Part shown: in pieces, positions 16,665 to 25,402 of the stretch
How the letters are laid out: every line of letters begins with the position of its first letter
Numbering within the stretch: position 1 is the stretch's first letter
Assembly: GCF_024227435.1 (NCBI RefSeq)
Contig: NZ_CP100445.1
Coordinates: forward strand, 1,733,369-1,797,368
Direction of reading: 5' to 3'
Length of the DNA stretch: 64,000 bases
DNA from: Natrinema caseinilyticum
Lineage (GTDB): Archaea; Halobacteriota; Halobacteria; Halobacteriales; Natrialbaceae
The notes under the pieces: model-generated
What the model was told of the DNA's origin: nothing
Database searches by the model: none
What the model saw: the letters and a program-made list of their open reading frames with translations, nothing else
Program-made: the position numbers and the translations under genes

Positions 16665-18983
16665 ATGGCTGCGTTCGGCACCACCGATTTCCACCACCCA
16701 CACCGCGTTCTCTACCTCGATCCCGATCCCACGGCTCGGCGTCGGACCGCCGACGGACTCGAGTCGGCCGCCGATATCTCGGTCGAACCCGTCGCGACAC
16801 CGTCCGAGCTCCGAACCGCGCTCGCCGACGCACCCGAGTGCGCGTGCGTCGTCACCGAATACCGGTTCGAGGAAACGGATGCGCTGTCGCTGTGCGAACG
16901 ACTTCGGGACGACGGAGACGCAGACGTTCCGTTCGTCCTCTACACCGCCGACGGCGACGAGACGCTCGCCAGCGATGCGATTACGGCCGGCCTCGCGGGA
17001 TACGTCCCGCGAGAAGCCGAGGATTCGATCGAACGGTTGCTCGCCCAGATCGGGACGGTCGTCGACGCTGCGGGAGGGGCCGGCGAAACCGACGCCACCG
17101 ACCGGTCCCCGCGGACTCGCGAGCGACCGCCCCCTCGGGCCGAACGCGACCACTTCGCCGCGGTGTTCGAGCTCAGCCCCGATCCGATCGTGGTGAGACG
17201 CCGGGCCGAACCCACGGAGATCGTGGACGTCAACGACGCATTCGAGGCGACCTTCGGGTACGACCGGTCGGATATCGCCGAGAGCTCGCTCGAGGACTTC
17301 CTCGTTCCGGACGACGCGGAGCCGCTGTGTCTCGCCGAGGCGGACGGGCACGGGGAGGCGATCACCGCGGAGGTCGAGCGGCTAACGGCCGACGGTCGCA
17401 GCGAGTTCCGGCTCCTGAGATTCGAAACCGAATTCGAGGGAGAGGTCTACGAGTACGCGCTGTATACGGACATCAGCAAACAGAAGCGACGGGAACGCGA
17501 ACTCGAGCGGTACCGAACGCTGGTCGAAACGGTCGGCGATTCGATGTACGTTCTCGACGCCGAGGGCACGATCGAGATGGTCAACGACGCGATGGCGGAC
17601 CGGATCGGCGAGTCGCGAGAAAACCTCGTCGGTTCGGATCCCGCTGATTACATGTCGGACGAAGACATCGAACGGGGAAAGAAGACGCTGCTCGACATCG
17701 TCGACGACGACAGTCGAAACTGGGGAACCTTCGAAATGAGCTTCGAGCCCGTCGACGGCCAGCCGTCTCTGGCGGAGGACAACGTCGCACCGCTCGTGGA
17801 CGAGGACGGGAATCTGGCCGGCAGCGTCGGCGTCATCAGGGACATCAGCGATCGAAAGAAGCGCGAACGCCGCATCCGCCGACTTCACGACGGAACGCGA
17901 CTACTGATGGCGTCGTCGAAAACGGAGGACGTCGCACGCGTCGCCAGCCGGGTCGCACGCGACGCTCTCGAGTTGCGGATGAATGCCGTCCATCTCTACG
18001 ACGAGACCGAAGACGAGCTCGTTCCCGTCGCAGTGACCGATCGAACGGAGGAGTTGCTCGGCGAGGTTCCCGCGGTCGAACGCAACGGCGGACTCGCCTG
18101 GGACGCCTTCGAGGCCGGTGAAGCGATCGCTCACGGCGACGTTCGCCTCGATCCGAACGTCCGAAACCCCGAGACGCCGATCCGAAGCGAGGCACACATT
18201 CCGATCGGCGACGCGGGGGTGTTCATCGTCGGCTCGACCGAGCCGAACGACTTCGACGAGGAGGCGCTCGCACTCGCGAAGATCCTCGTCGCGAACGTCG
18301 AGGTCGCACTCCAGCGCGCCAATCGAGAGGACGAACTGGCCGCTCGCACGGCCGAACTCGAGCGCCAGAACGACCGACTCGAGGCCTTCGCCAGCACCGT
18401 CTCCCACGACCTCCGGAATCCGCTGACGCTCGCGATGGGTCACACGGAGAACGTAGCGCCTCACCTCGACGACGAGGGCGAACGCTACTGCGAAGAGATC
18501 CGCTGGGCCCTAGACCGGATGGACGGTCTCATCGAGAACCTCCTCACGCTCGCCCGGACCGGCCAACGCCTGACGACGACGGAGCCGGTCGACCTCGATA
18601 CGATCGTCGACCAGGCCCGTCGGACCGTCGATCCGGACCTCCGAGTCGTCCGAGACGAGCCGTTGCCGACGGTCGAGGCCGACGGAGATCGTCTGCTCGT
18701 CCTCTTCGAGAACGTCTTCCGCAACGCCCTCGAACACGCCGGCGATGACGTGGCGGTCACGATCGAGGGCACGGACGACGGGTTCGCGATCGCCGACGAC
18801 GGTCCCGGAATCCCGGTCGACGAGCGCGAGAACGTTCTCGAATCGGGATACAGCACCGCGTCGGACGGGACCGGCTTCGGGCTGGCGATCGTGTCCGAAG
18901 TCGTCCAGGCCCACGGCTGGTCGATCGCGGTCGACGAGAGCGACGCTGGCGGGTTGCGTCTGGCGTTTTCTATCGCGGAGTGA
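16665..18983 (+). CDS. PAS/PAS/GAF sensor histidine kinase with receiver-like N-terminus
   Basis: A 772-residue soluble signalling kinase with no membrane segment. Residues 1-135 resemble a response-regulator receiver (HRVLYLDPDPTARRRTADGL), but the usual phospho-acceptor Asp is Glu65 (VVTEYRF). PAS 1 lies around 165-270 (FELSPDPIVVRRR), PAS 2 around 283-400 (TVGDSMYVLDAEGTIEMVND), and a GAF domain around 405-555. HisKA has its phospho-His near 582 (STVSHDLRNPL). HATPase_c follows with the N-box VFRNALEHAG, G1 IADDGPGIP and G2 GTGFGLAIV. Bat/HTR-like kinases of this plan are common in haloarchaea; the signal is unknown. No response regulator gene is adjacent. Confidence 0.9.
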   Translation: MAAFGTTDFHHPHRVLYLDPDPTARRRTADGLESAADISVEPVATPSELRTALADAPECACVVTEYRFEETDALSLCERLRDDGDADVPFVLYTADGDETLASDAITAGLAGYVPREAEDSIERLLAQIGTVVDAAGGAGETDATDRSPRTRERPPPRAERDHFAAVFELSPDPIVVRRRAEPTEIVDVNDAFEATFGYDRSDIAESSLEDFLVPDDAEPLCLAEADGHGEAITAEVERLTADGRSEFRLLRFETEFEGEVYEYALYTDISKQKRRERELERYRTLVETVGDSMYVLDAEGTIEMVNDAMADRIGESRENLVGSDPADYMSDEDIERGKKTLLDIVDDDSRNWGTFEMSFEPVDGQPSLAEDNVAPLVDEDGNLAGSVGVIRDISDRKKRERRIRRLHDGTRLLMASSKTEDVARVASRVARDALELRMNAVHLYDETEDELVPVAVTDRTEELLGEVPAVERNGGLAWDAFEAGEAIAHGDVRLDPNVRNPETPIRSEAHIPIGDAGVFIVGSTEPNDFDEEALALAKILVANVEVALQRANREDELAARTAELERQNDRLEAFASTVSHDLRNPLTLAMGHTENVAPHLDDEGERYCEEIRWALDRMDGLIENLLTLARTGQRLTTTEPVDLDTIVDQARRTVDPDLRVVRDEPLPTVEADGDRLLVLFENVFRNALEHAGDDVAVTIEGTDDGFAIADDGPGIPVDERENVLESGYSTASDGTGFGLAIVSEVVQAHGWSIAVDESDAGGLRLAFSIAE

Positions 18984-19164
18984 TCGATCCGGTCGAAACG
19001 AGGCGTGACGGCCTCGAGTGGCGCGTCCTCGCACGCGTCGGCCGTCAACCCGTCCTCGAGGACGGCTATCGCTGCACGCTCGGCGCCAGCAGTGGCCGTC
19101 CGTCGGGGGTGACGGGCCACCGTCGATCGGTCGACGAAGAGGCGGTGGACACGTTGATCTACAC

Positions 19165-19701
19165 CTACACCGGCTGATCGTACTCGCTCTCGAAATCGCG
19201 CCGTCGCCGGTACTGATCGACGAATTCCGAGACGTCGAATTCGAGCATCTGTGACTCGAATTCGGTGATCGCGGCGTCGTCCTCGGCGTGGCTGATCGCG
19301 TGTTCCATGAGTTCGACGACGAGTTCGACGACGATCTCGTGAAGTCGCCGGGAATCGAAGTCGGTGAGCCAGAGCAACGCGTACCCAACGGCACCGTCGC
19401 CGCTCGCGTCGTAGACGGCCACCTGGTCGGGAAACTCCTCCATGACGACGCCGAGCAGATGAGGCGTGCCGAACTCGTCGAAATCGTCGTCGGTATCGAT
19501 GCTCTCCCGGAGGACGACCACGAGCGATTCGGGGAGAAACCGCGACGGAGGGTGGACGTCGGTGACGACGGCGTGGGTATCACCGCAGGAACAGCCGTAC
19601 TCGCGCATCCCGAGGTCGATCTCGTGGGGATCGACAGTTTCCCCGCAGGGAAGCTCGAGTTCGTCGCCGCCACCGGATCCGGGGACGCGGGGCGCTGCCA
19701 T
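19165..19701 (-). CDS. conserved haloarchaeal protein (DUF5815-like)
   Basis: A 178-residue acidic cytoplasmic protein starting MAAPRVPGSGGGDELELPCG. An N-terminal metal-site candidate has three cysteines (LPCGETVD, then YGCSCGDTHAVVTDVHPPSRF). The rest is helical and ends in a charged tail (QYRRRRDFESEYDQPV). I recall this arrangement as a haloarchaea-specific domain of unknown function (DUF5815), but the number is from memory. The gene stands alone between the kinase and the ABC exporter; nothing nearby points to a role. Confidence 0.75.
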   Translation of the reverse strand: MAAPRVPGSGGGDELELPCGETVDPHEIDLGMREYGCSCGDTHAVVTDVHPPSRFLPESLVVVLRESIDTDDDFDEFGTPHLLGVVMEEFPDQVAVYDASGDGAVGYALLWLTDFDSRRLHEIVVELVVELMEHAISHAEDDAAITEFESQMLEFDVSEFVDQYRRRRDFESEYDQPV

Positions 19702-19792
19702 GACGCGTGCTTCGACCGGAGCCGGGATAAGGGCGACGACTCGACACCTCCGGTTCGGGTCGACTACCGCGACGCGAACGGGCGAGCGACGG

Positions 19793-20665
19793 TCAGAAGT
19801 CGGCCCCGTCGAACCGATAGAAGCCGACGACGAGCGGGACGACGAACCACAGGCCGAGCACGACGAGCCCGATTACAGGACGCGAGTAGAACGGTTCCGC
19901 CGCGGCGGCGCTTGCCTGAACGCCGGCGCCCGACTGAGCGGGATCGGCACCGGCCGTCGCCGCGAGGTCGGGCAACAGCGCGACGATCGCGGAGAAGTAC
20001 GCCGCGGAGGGCGAGACCTGCATCAGCGGATACAGCCAGTCGGGCATCGTCGACGGGAGCGAAAGTCCGCCGACGACGTACAGGATCCCCATCGGGACCG
20101 CGTCCCACAGCAGTTCGAAGACGACGAAGAAGGCGAGCGAAAGCGTCGTCGCCCGCGACGTCGACCCGGTCGTCGCGGAGATGCCGACGACGATCGTCGC
20201 GTAAACGGCCGCGAATGCCAGCGTGATCAGGACGAACGTCAGGACCGCGAGGAGATCGATCTCGCCGAGCAGTGCGGCGCCGACGCCGAGGCCGGCGAGG
20301 AGCCCGACGCCGAGTCCGAAGACGAGGACGGCGGCCCGGCCGACGACCTTCCCGGCGAAGACCCGCCCGCGCGTAGTCGGGAGGGAGAGCAACAGCTTGA
20401 TGCTCCCGAGTTCGCGCTCCCCGGCGAGGGACTTGTAGCAGACGACGATCGCCGAGAGCGGCACGAACAGCCCGACGAGCCCGATCGTGAAGAACAGCAG
20501 GCCGCCGAAGGTCGCGCCGGTGGGCGAGCCGAGCAGTTCGGGGACCTCGACGTAGGCGTAGGTGGAAACCACCGAGAGGATCACGAAGACGGCAACGAGG
20601 GCCCACAGCGCCCGCGACTGGACGGCATCCCGGAAATCCTTCTTCGCGACGGCGGCCCAGGTCAT
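19793..20665 (-). CDS. ABC-2-type transporter permease
   Basis: A 290-residue membrane protein of the NosY/ABC-2 kind: MTWAAVAKKDFRDAVQSRALWAL, then about six helices (ALVAVFVILSVVSTYAYV, FTIGLVGLFVPLSAIVVCY, VLVFGLGVGLLAGLGVGAAL, LAFAAVYATIVVGISATTG, and two more). A coupling-helix-like cytoplasmic stretch GERELGSIKLLLSLPTTRG is typical of the family. Its start overlaps the end of the ATPase gene by 4 bp, so the two are translationally coupled subunits of one exporter. Substrate unknown. Confidence 0.9.
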   Translation of the reverse strand: MTWAAVAKKDFRDAVQSRALWALVAVFVILSVVSTYAYVEVPELLGSPTGATFGGLLFFTIGLVGLFVPLSAIVVCYKSLAGERELGSIKLLLSLPTTRGRVFAGKVVGRAAVLVFGLGVGLLAGLGVGAALLGEIDLLAVLTFVLITLAFAAVYATIVVGISATTGSTSRATTLSLAFFVVFELLWDAVPMGILYVVGGLSLPSTMPDWLYPLMQVSPSAAYFSAIVALLPDLAATAGADPAQSGAGVQASAAAAEPFYSRPVIGLVVLGLWFVVPLVVGFYRFDGADF

Positions 20666-21579
20666 GCCTCGACCTCCCGACCCTCATTTGTATAGCGGAC
20701 GAACAGGTCCTCGAGCGAGGACTCGACGACCGAGAAGTCCTGGACGGGGGACACCCCGTCGATGGCGTCCAGGGCGGCGAACTTCGAGACGCCGTCGATG
20801 CTCACCCGTAGCCTGTCCCCCTCGATCGAGGCGCTGGCGACGCCCTCGAGTCGCCGAACGCGCTCGTGGACGGCTGAATCGAGTTCCGAGACGGAGACGT
20901 ACAGGGTTTCGCCGGTCTCGCTCGAATCCCGAAGCCCGTCGATCGTATCGACCGCGACGAGTCGGCCGCTGTCGATGATCGCAACGCGGTCGCAGACCGC
21001 CTCGACCTGCTCCATGATGTGACTCGAGAAGAAGACCGTCGTCCCGCGCTCGTTCTCTTCGCGGATGATCTCGCGCATCTCGCGGGCACCGTTCGGGTCC
21101 AACCCCGTCGATGGTTCGTCGAGGACGAGGAGGTCCGGATCACCGACCAGCGCCATCGCCAGCACGAGCCGCTGTCGCATGCCCTTCGAGTAGCCGCCCG
21201 CTTTCCGATCGGCAGCGTCGGCGATCCGAACACGCTCGAGCAGCGCGGTCGGATCGTCGGCGACGCCTTTCATCTCGACGGCGAACTCGACGTGTTGACG
21301 GCCGGTGAGCCGGTCGTAGACGTGATACGCGTCGGGAAGAACGCCGATTCGGTTCCTGGCGGTCAGCCCGTCCGCTTGGGCGTCGTGTCCCAGAACGGTG
21401 GCGGTCCCACCGGTCGGCCGGATGAAATCCAGGAGGATGTCGATCGTCGTCGACTTCCCCGCGCCGTTGGGGCCGAGGAAGCCGAAGACTTCGCCTTCCT
21501 CGACGGTCAGGTCGAGTCCATCGACGGCGACGACGTCGCCGAATCGTTTCGTCAACCCCTCGAGTTCAATCGCCGCCAT
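20662..21579 (-). CDS. ABC transporter ATP-binding protein
   Basis: A 305-residue ATPase subunit paired with the overlapping permease. Walker A GPNGAGKSTT (near residues 36-45), variant signature YSKGMRQRL, Walker B VLDEPSTGLD and switch His in SSHIM are all present. The last ~90 residues form the extra domain common to ABC-2 ATPases (LYVSVSELDSAVHERVRRLE ... VVESSLEDLFVRYT). A Shine-Dalgarno (ggaggt) precedes the ATG. The domain plan is similar to the ATPase at 6973, but that protein lacks the C-terminal extension. Confidence 0.92.
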   Translation of the reverse strand: MAAIELEGLTKRFGDVVAVDGLDLTVEEGEVFGFLGPNGAGKSTTIDILLDFIRPTGGTATVLGHDAQADGLTARNRIGVLPDAYHVYDRLTGRQHVEFAVEMKGVADDPTALLERVRIADAADRKAGGYSKGMRQRLVLAMALVGDPDLLVLDEPSTGLDPNGAREMREIIREENERGTTVFFSSHIMEQVEAVCDRVAIIDSGRLVAVDTIDGLRDSSETGETLYVSVSELDSAVHERVRRLEGVASASIEGDRLRVSIDGVSKFAALDAIDGVSPVQDFSVVESSLEDLFVRYTNEGREVEA

Positions 21580-22190
21580 ACTTGAACCTCCAGTACGCCG
21601 TCAAAACATTCGGTATCGATGAGACAGACATAGAGGCCCTACCTCGGGAGGGCAAATAAGTATTGTCATTATTACGACATATTGACAACGGGCCTACTCA
21701 AATATGTTTGAGACGACGGAAACGAAAGGAGACGGGCCTCGCGCGTCGGCCGCGAACGGCGGTATCGGAGGGATTCGTCCATCGCGAGTCGAAGCGGATC
21801 GTTCTCGGAAGTCGGTTCGCGGTTCGAACGATCGCGTCGCCGTCGGTCGACCGATACTCGTCTGGAATCGCCGCGAGAGACGGCCCGACGAGCCACTCGA
21901 AAGGCAACGAAACCGGGACGCGCTATCGACGTCGACAGCCTCGGACGACGACGAAAACGGCCTCGTCACGACTGCCTTCCGTGGCATCGCTCGTCGTGAT
22001 CGCGCTGCGCATCGGCGAGCGCCTGTAAACGCTCGGAACTCGAGCCGGTGCCAAAGGGCGGGGATTCTCTCGCTGCTTACAGAGAGCGTCGCCGTCGCCC
22101 GAAAGAGGCGAAAAATACGCCGTTTCGCGTTCGCCGACCGTCGCTGTCCCTTCGGCGCCGACTCCATCGCATGCGTTCGCCCGAGCGGTC
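21580..22190. other. 611-bp region with no supported gene
   Basis: It lies between the ABC ATPase start and the end of the DUF7124-like gene. The ATPase side holds AT-rich promoter-like DNA (aataagtattgtcattattacg near 21655-21676). Several open frames cross it on both strands, but none has a good start signal or family resemblance. The minus frame at 21698-21907 (69 residues, TTG start) is the least bad and may be a decayed gene. No tRNA-like or hairpin structure was seen. Confidence 0.5.
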
Positions 22191-22601
22191 TCAGGGCCAG
22201 TCGTCGCGCACCGGTTCCTCGTCTTCGTCCTCGCCTTCGGCGTGCGTCGCCAGAACCCAGTCGGCCGCCTCCGCCGCGTCTTCGACGGCGAGATACTCCC
22301 AGTCGACCGCATCGGCCAGTTGCTCGTCCTCGTCGCTCGCACCGATGTAGACGTAGCGCTCGGTGTCGAACTGGTCTTTGACGCCCTCGAGGCTCTCTTC
22401 TTTGCCGCGGGGACCGGAGAAGAAGTCCTGGCGGATTCGGTTCTTTCGCGTGAAGTTCGTCACCACGTAGGTCGGCTTCTCGGAAACGACGCCGATGTAC
22501 TCGGTCCAGCCCCTGGCGTCCTCGAAGACGCGCTCGGGCGAGGCGAGTTCCTTCAGCGCCTCGAGTTCGAATGCCAGGGTCATGTCGCTTTCGCCGTTCA
22601 T
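22191..22601 (-). CDS. conserved haloarchaeal protein (DUF7124-like)
   Basis: A 136-residue acidic protein starting MNGESDMTLAFELEALKEL (a start at the second Met, 22583, is equally possible). The conserved-looking core is SPERVFEDARGWTEYIGVVS, TYVVTNFTRKNRIRQDFFSG and RYVYIGASDEDEQLADAVDW; it ends in an Asp/Glu-rich tail. I recall this as a haloarchaeal domain of unknown function (DUF7124), from memory. No membrane segment or signal. Neighbours give no functional hint. Confidence 0.8.
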   Translation of the reverse strand: MNGESDMTLAFELEALKELASPERVFEDARGWTEYIGVVSEKPTYVVTNFTRKNRIRQDFFSGPRGKEESLEGVKDQFDTERYVYIGASDEDEQLADAVDWEYLAVEDAAEAADWVLATHAEGEDEDEEPVRDDWP

Positions 22602-22712
22602 GCGTCACCGAAGGCACGCACCCGGGAAAACGACTTCGATACGGGCAGCCGGCATGGACGACGAGACGGACGGAGCGGAACCGGTTCAGTCGGTTCGACG
22701 GCGAGGACCGGC

Positions 22713-22940
22713 TCAGACGCGTTCGACGCGATAGTAGTCGGTAAAGACGATGATCTCGCCCTCCTCGAGGATCGTCTCCGCTGGCGAAACGGGTCGGTCG
22801 TCGGTAACGGCCTCGTAGAACGCCGCCAGGGTCTCCGAGTCGAGCTGGTCGACGTGGCGAACGGTCGCGGTCGCCGTGACGGACTCCACGCGCTCTACGG
22901 TCACCGATCGCCGACGAAGTTCGCTCGCGGTCATGTACAT
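22713..22940 (-). CDS. small conserved hypothetical protein
   Basis: A 75-residue soluble protein, MYMTASELRRRSVTVERVES through EGEIIVFTDYYRVERV. The regular alternation of charged and hydrophobic residues and normal haloarchaeal codon use support coding. The second Met (22934) is an alternative start. It may be a small beta/alpha domain. I do not recognise a function, and it is not in an obvious operon. Confidence 0.65.
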   Translation of the reverse strand: MYMTASELRRRSVTVERVESVTATATVRHVDQLDSETLAAFYEAVTDDRPVSPAETILEEGEIIVFTDYYRVERV

Positions 22941-23118
22941 TGATACCAGATAACACAGTACTCCTTAACAGTTCTGTCACCGGCGCTGAACGATCCGGGA
23001 CGAACGTTTCGTTTGGCAACAGAATCGCACTGATCCGACGCCGGTCCTGCCGCTCGAGGGAGACTGCTGCGGATCGTCTCCGGGCCGAAAAGAACGCGTC
23101 GAAACGGTTGCGGGGCGG

Positions 23119-24357
23119 TTACTGCTCCTGTTGGGGCGCGAGGTCGTCGAGATCGACGGACTGCTCCATGAGAACCTCGGCCTGATCGGCGACGACGCGC
23201 TGGTCGCGCATGAGCTGTTTGAACTTACTCTGTGGCGAGAGGTCGCCGATGAGGACGCCGCCGACTATCTTGCCGTCTTTGAAAGCGACGCGGCGCCACT
23301 CCGTGTCGCTGTAGCGGCGTTCGGCGTGTTCGTCGCCCAGTGTCGGGTGACCGAAGGAGAGAAACGGGAAGTCGAAGTGCGTAATCGAGTACGAGGAGAC
23401 CCACTGAAATTCCTCAGCTTCGTCGTCCGCAGCCATGTTGATCGCGGCGATCCGGCCCTGCTCCTTGGCCGAACCCCAGGACCCGTTCTGGGCGTGCTCG
23501 CCGAGCAGAACATCGTAGAAGCGCGTTATGTCGCCCGCGGCGTAGACGTCGTCGACGTTCGTCTGCATGTACTCGTCGACGACGATCCCGTTTTCCTCCT
23601 CGAGACCGGTTCCCCGGAGGTACTCCGTGTTGAACGACAGGCCGATGGCGACGCCGGCGAAGTCACACTCGTACCGGTCGCCGTTCGGATCGACCGCGGC
23701 GGTGACGCGACCGTCGTCGTCGGTCTCGAAGTGGTCGACGCCGCTGTCGAAGACGGGTTCGACGCCGACGTCACGCATTCCCTCGTGCATGATCTCCGCG
23801 CCGTCGGCCGAGAGCGCGTAGCGCCACCAGCGGTCGCCGCGCATCAGGTACTCGGCTTCGATGCCCTGTGCACCACAGACCGCGGCGAAGTCGATCCCGA
23901 GCAGACCGGCGCCGACGATGACGCCTTTGGCGGCGCGTTCGGCGTGTTCGCGGATTCCGCGAGCATCCTGAAACGTCCAGAAATGGTGAATCCCGTCCGC
24001 GTCGCTGTGCTCGACGGGGAGTTGCGTGGGCGTTCCACCGGTCGCGACGAGCAGTTTGTCGTACGGAACGTCACCGCTATCGTGCGTGTGGACGGTCTTT
24101 TCGGCGGTGTCGACGCTCGTCACGTGCGTGTTCAACAGGAGGTCGACATCGCGTTCTTCGTACCACTCCTCGTCGTGAATCGAAATGGGGGCTTCGGGGA
24201 GTTTTCCTTTCGCGTGTTCCTTGATGAGAATCCGATTATACAGTGGCTCCCCCTCATCGGTGATGACGGTAATCTTCGCGTCCGGGTCTTCCTCCCGGAG
24301 GGTCTCGGCGGCCGAACTACCCGAGATCCCGTCACCGATGATGACGTACTGAGTCAT
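23119..24357 (-). CDS. NAD(P)/FAD-dependent oxidoreductase
   Basis: A 412-residue flavoprotein of the pyridine-nucleotide-disulfide-reductase-like group (nitrite reductase / rubredoxin reductase type). FAD site YVIIGDGISGSSAAETLRE at residues 4-22; NAD(P) site GVIVGAGLLGIDFAAVCG; second FAD motif VDDVYAAGDI followed by a metal-independent C-terminal domain. There is no redox-active CxxC. The start at 24357 puts the FAD motif at the extreme N-terminus, as the family requires; the upstream extension to 24432 is not credible. The electron acceptor partner is not in this window, so the specific reaction is unknown. Confidence 0.88.
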   Translation of the reverse strand: MTQYVIIGDGISGSSAAETLREEDPDAKITVITDEGEPLYNRILIKEHAKGKLPEAPISIHDEEWYEERDVDLLLNTHVTSVDTAEKTVHTHDSGDVPYDKLLVATGGTPTQLPVEHSDADGIHHFWTFQDARGIREHAERAAKGVIVGAGLLGIDFAAVCGAQGIEAEYLMRGDRWWRYALSADGAEIMHEGMRDVGVEPVFDSGVDHFETDDDGRVTAAVDPNGDRYECDFAGVAIGLSFNTEYLRGTGLEEENGIVVDEYMQTNVDDVYAAGDITRFYDVLLGEHAQNGSWGSAKEQGRIAAINMAADDEAEEFQWVSSYSITHFDFPFLSFGHPTLGDEHAERRYSDTEWRRVAFKDGKIVGGVLIGDLSPQSKFKQLMRDQRVVADQAEVLMEQSVDLDDLAPQQEQ

Positions 24358-24647
24358 ATCCGAACGTTCGTAATGCGGGTTAAAGTGGGTTGCTATCTCG
24401 TCTATTTTGCCAGACGAGGTGTAACACCCCAACGATCGTACACTGAACGGCGGATCTGTTCACTATCGTGTATTCGAACCAGTCGGTCAGCGTATACGAC
24501 TCGAACGGGCAACCGGTGCCGCCATCTCCGACGGGCCGTCCCGGCGGAGCGGCGATCGGTCACACCGAACGCGTTCGACGATCGGTTCGGCGTCCGCCAC
24601 CATCGTTGCCCGAATCGTTCTTTAGTGTCTGCACCAAAGGCGGATCC

Positions 24648-25232
24648 ATGAAACTCCGCCAGAACGCGAAACACTTCGCCTATCGGAAGGCCCTCGAGAC
24701 ACCGGGGATTCGGTCGGTCGCCAACTCCGGACTCGTCACGCTCCATACGAAAATCTTCGCGGGGAAGGCCGACCCCGACCGCGCCGACGAACGGAAAGCC
24801 CACCTCGACGGACTCTTCGACGCGACGATGGACAGCTACCTGCGAGCGCTTCAGGAGGACTACTCCGAGGCCGAAGCCCGCGAGATCACCCACATCCAGG
24901 CCAACTTCGACTTCTACAACCACGGCTGGACCGAGATGATGGAGTTCCCGGAAGACGAACTCGAGGCCCATTACGACCGCTATCGAGCGTTCTTCGAGCG
25001 CTGGGACGTGACGATCGACGAGCCCCTCGGCCAATTCGCACCGCCCGAGGGCGTTCCCGAGGCACCGTCGACGCCCGAAAAACTCGAGGACCCCGTGCAT
25101 CCGCACGCGGAGGGCGGCTTCGCCGACGACGTCTACGTCGAAACCGAAGACGGCGAACTCGTCGTCGGCGGTCGGGACGAACCCGACGACGTCGACGTCT
25201 CACAGGCTATCGGGTCCCGCGACGAAGACTGA
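24648..25232 (+). CDS. conserved haloarchaeal protein (DUF6149-like)
   Basis: A 194-residue cytoplasmic protein beginning MKLRQNAKHFAYRKALETPG. It is largely helical, with conserved-looking stretches HTKIFAGKADPDRADERKAH and ITHIQANFDFYNHGWTEMME, and has an acidic tail. I recall it as a haloarchaeal domain of unknown function (DUF6149), from memory. The in-frame extension upstream to 24468 reads as spacer, and the ATG at 24648 gives the family's usual N-terminus. Confidence 0.82.
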   Translation: MKLRQNAKHFAYRKALETPGIRSVANSGLVTLHTKIFAGKADPDRADERKAHLDGLFDATMDSYLRALQEDYSEAEAREITHIQANFDFYNHGWTEMMEFPEDELEAHYDRYRAFFERWDVTIDEPLGQFAPPEGVPEAPSTPEKLEDPVHPHAEGGFADDVYVETEDGELVVGGRDEPDDVDVSQAIGSRDED

Positions 25233-25402
25233 TTTCACCCGGCCGATCGGCGCGTTCGGCCGACGCCGTTCGACCGCGGCGTCGTCCCGGATCAAGCTCC
25301 GCCGTATGAACCGACTACCGCCACGAGCGATGCGAGAGGGTCAGCGAGAGGTGACGGTAACGCGATCGTAACAATAGGGTTCGTTGACGTATCTCGTCGG
25401 CG

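Noticed and set aside
18980-19177. 65-residue ORF overlapping the kinase stop by 4 bp (GTG start), possible coupled gene
   Set aside because: The gtga overlap is suggestive, but the protein has no recognisable pattern and its codon composition is that of shadow sequence.
21698-21907. 69-residue minus-strand ORF in the 611-bp gene-free stretch
   Set aside because: TTG start, no ribosome site, no family pattern.
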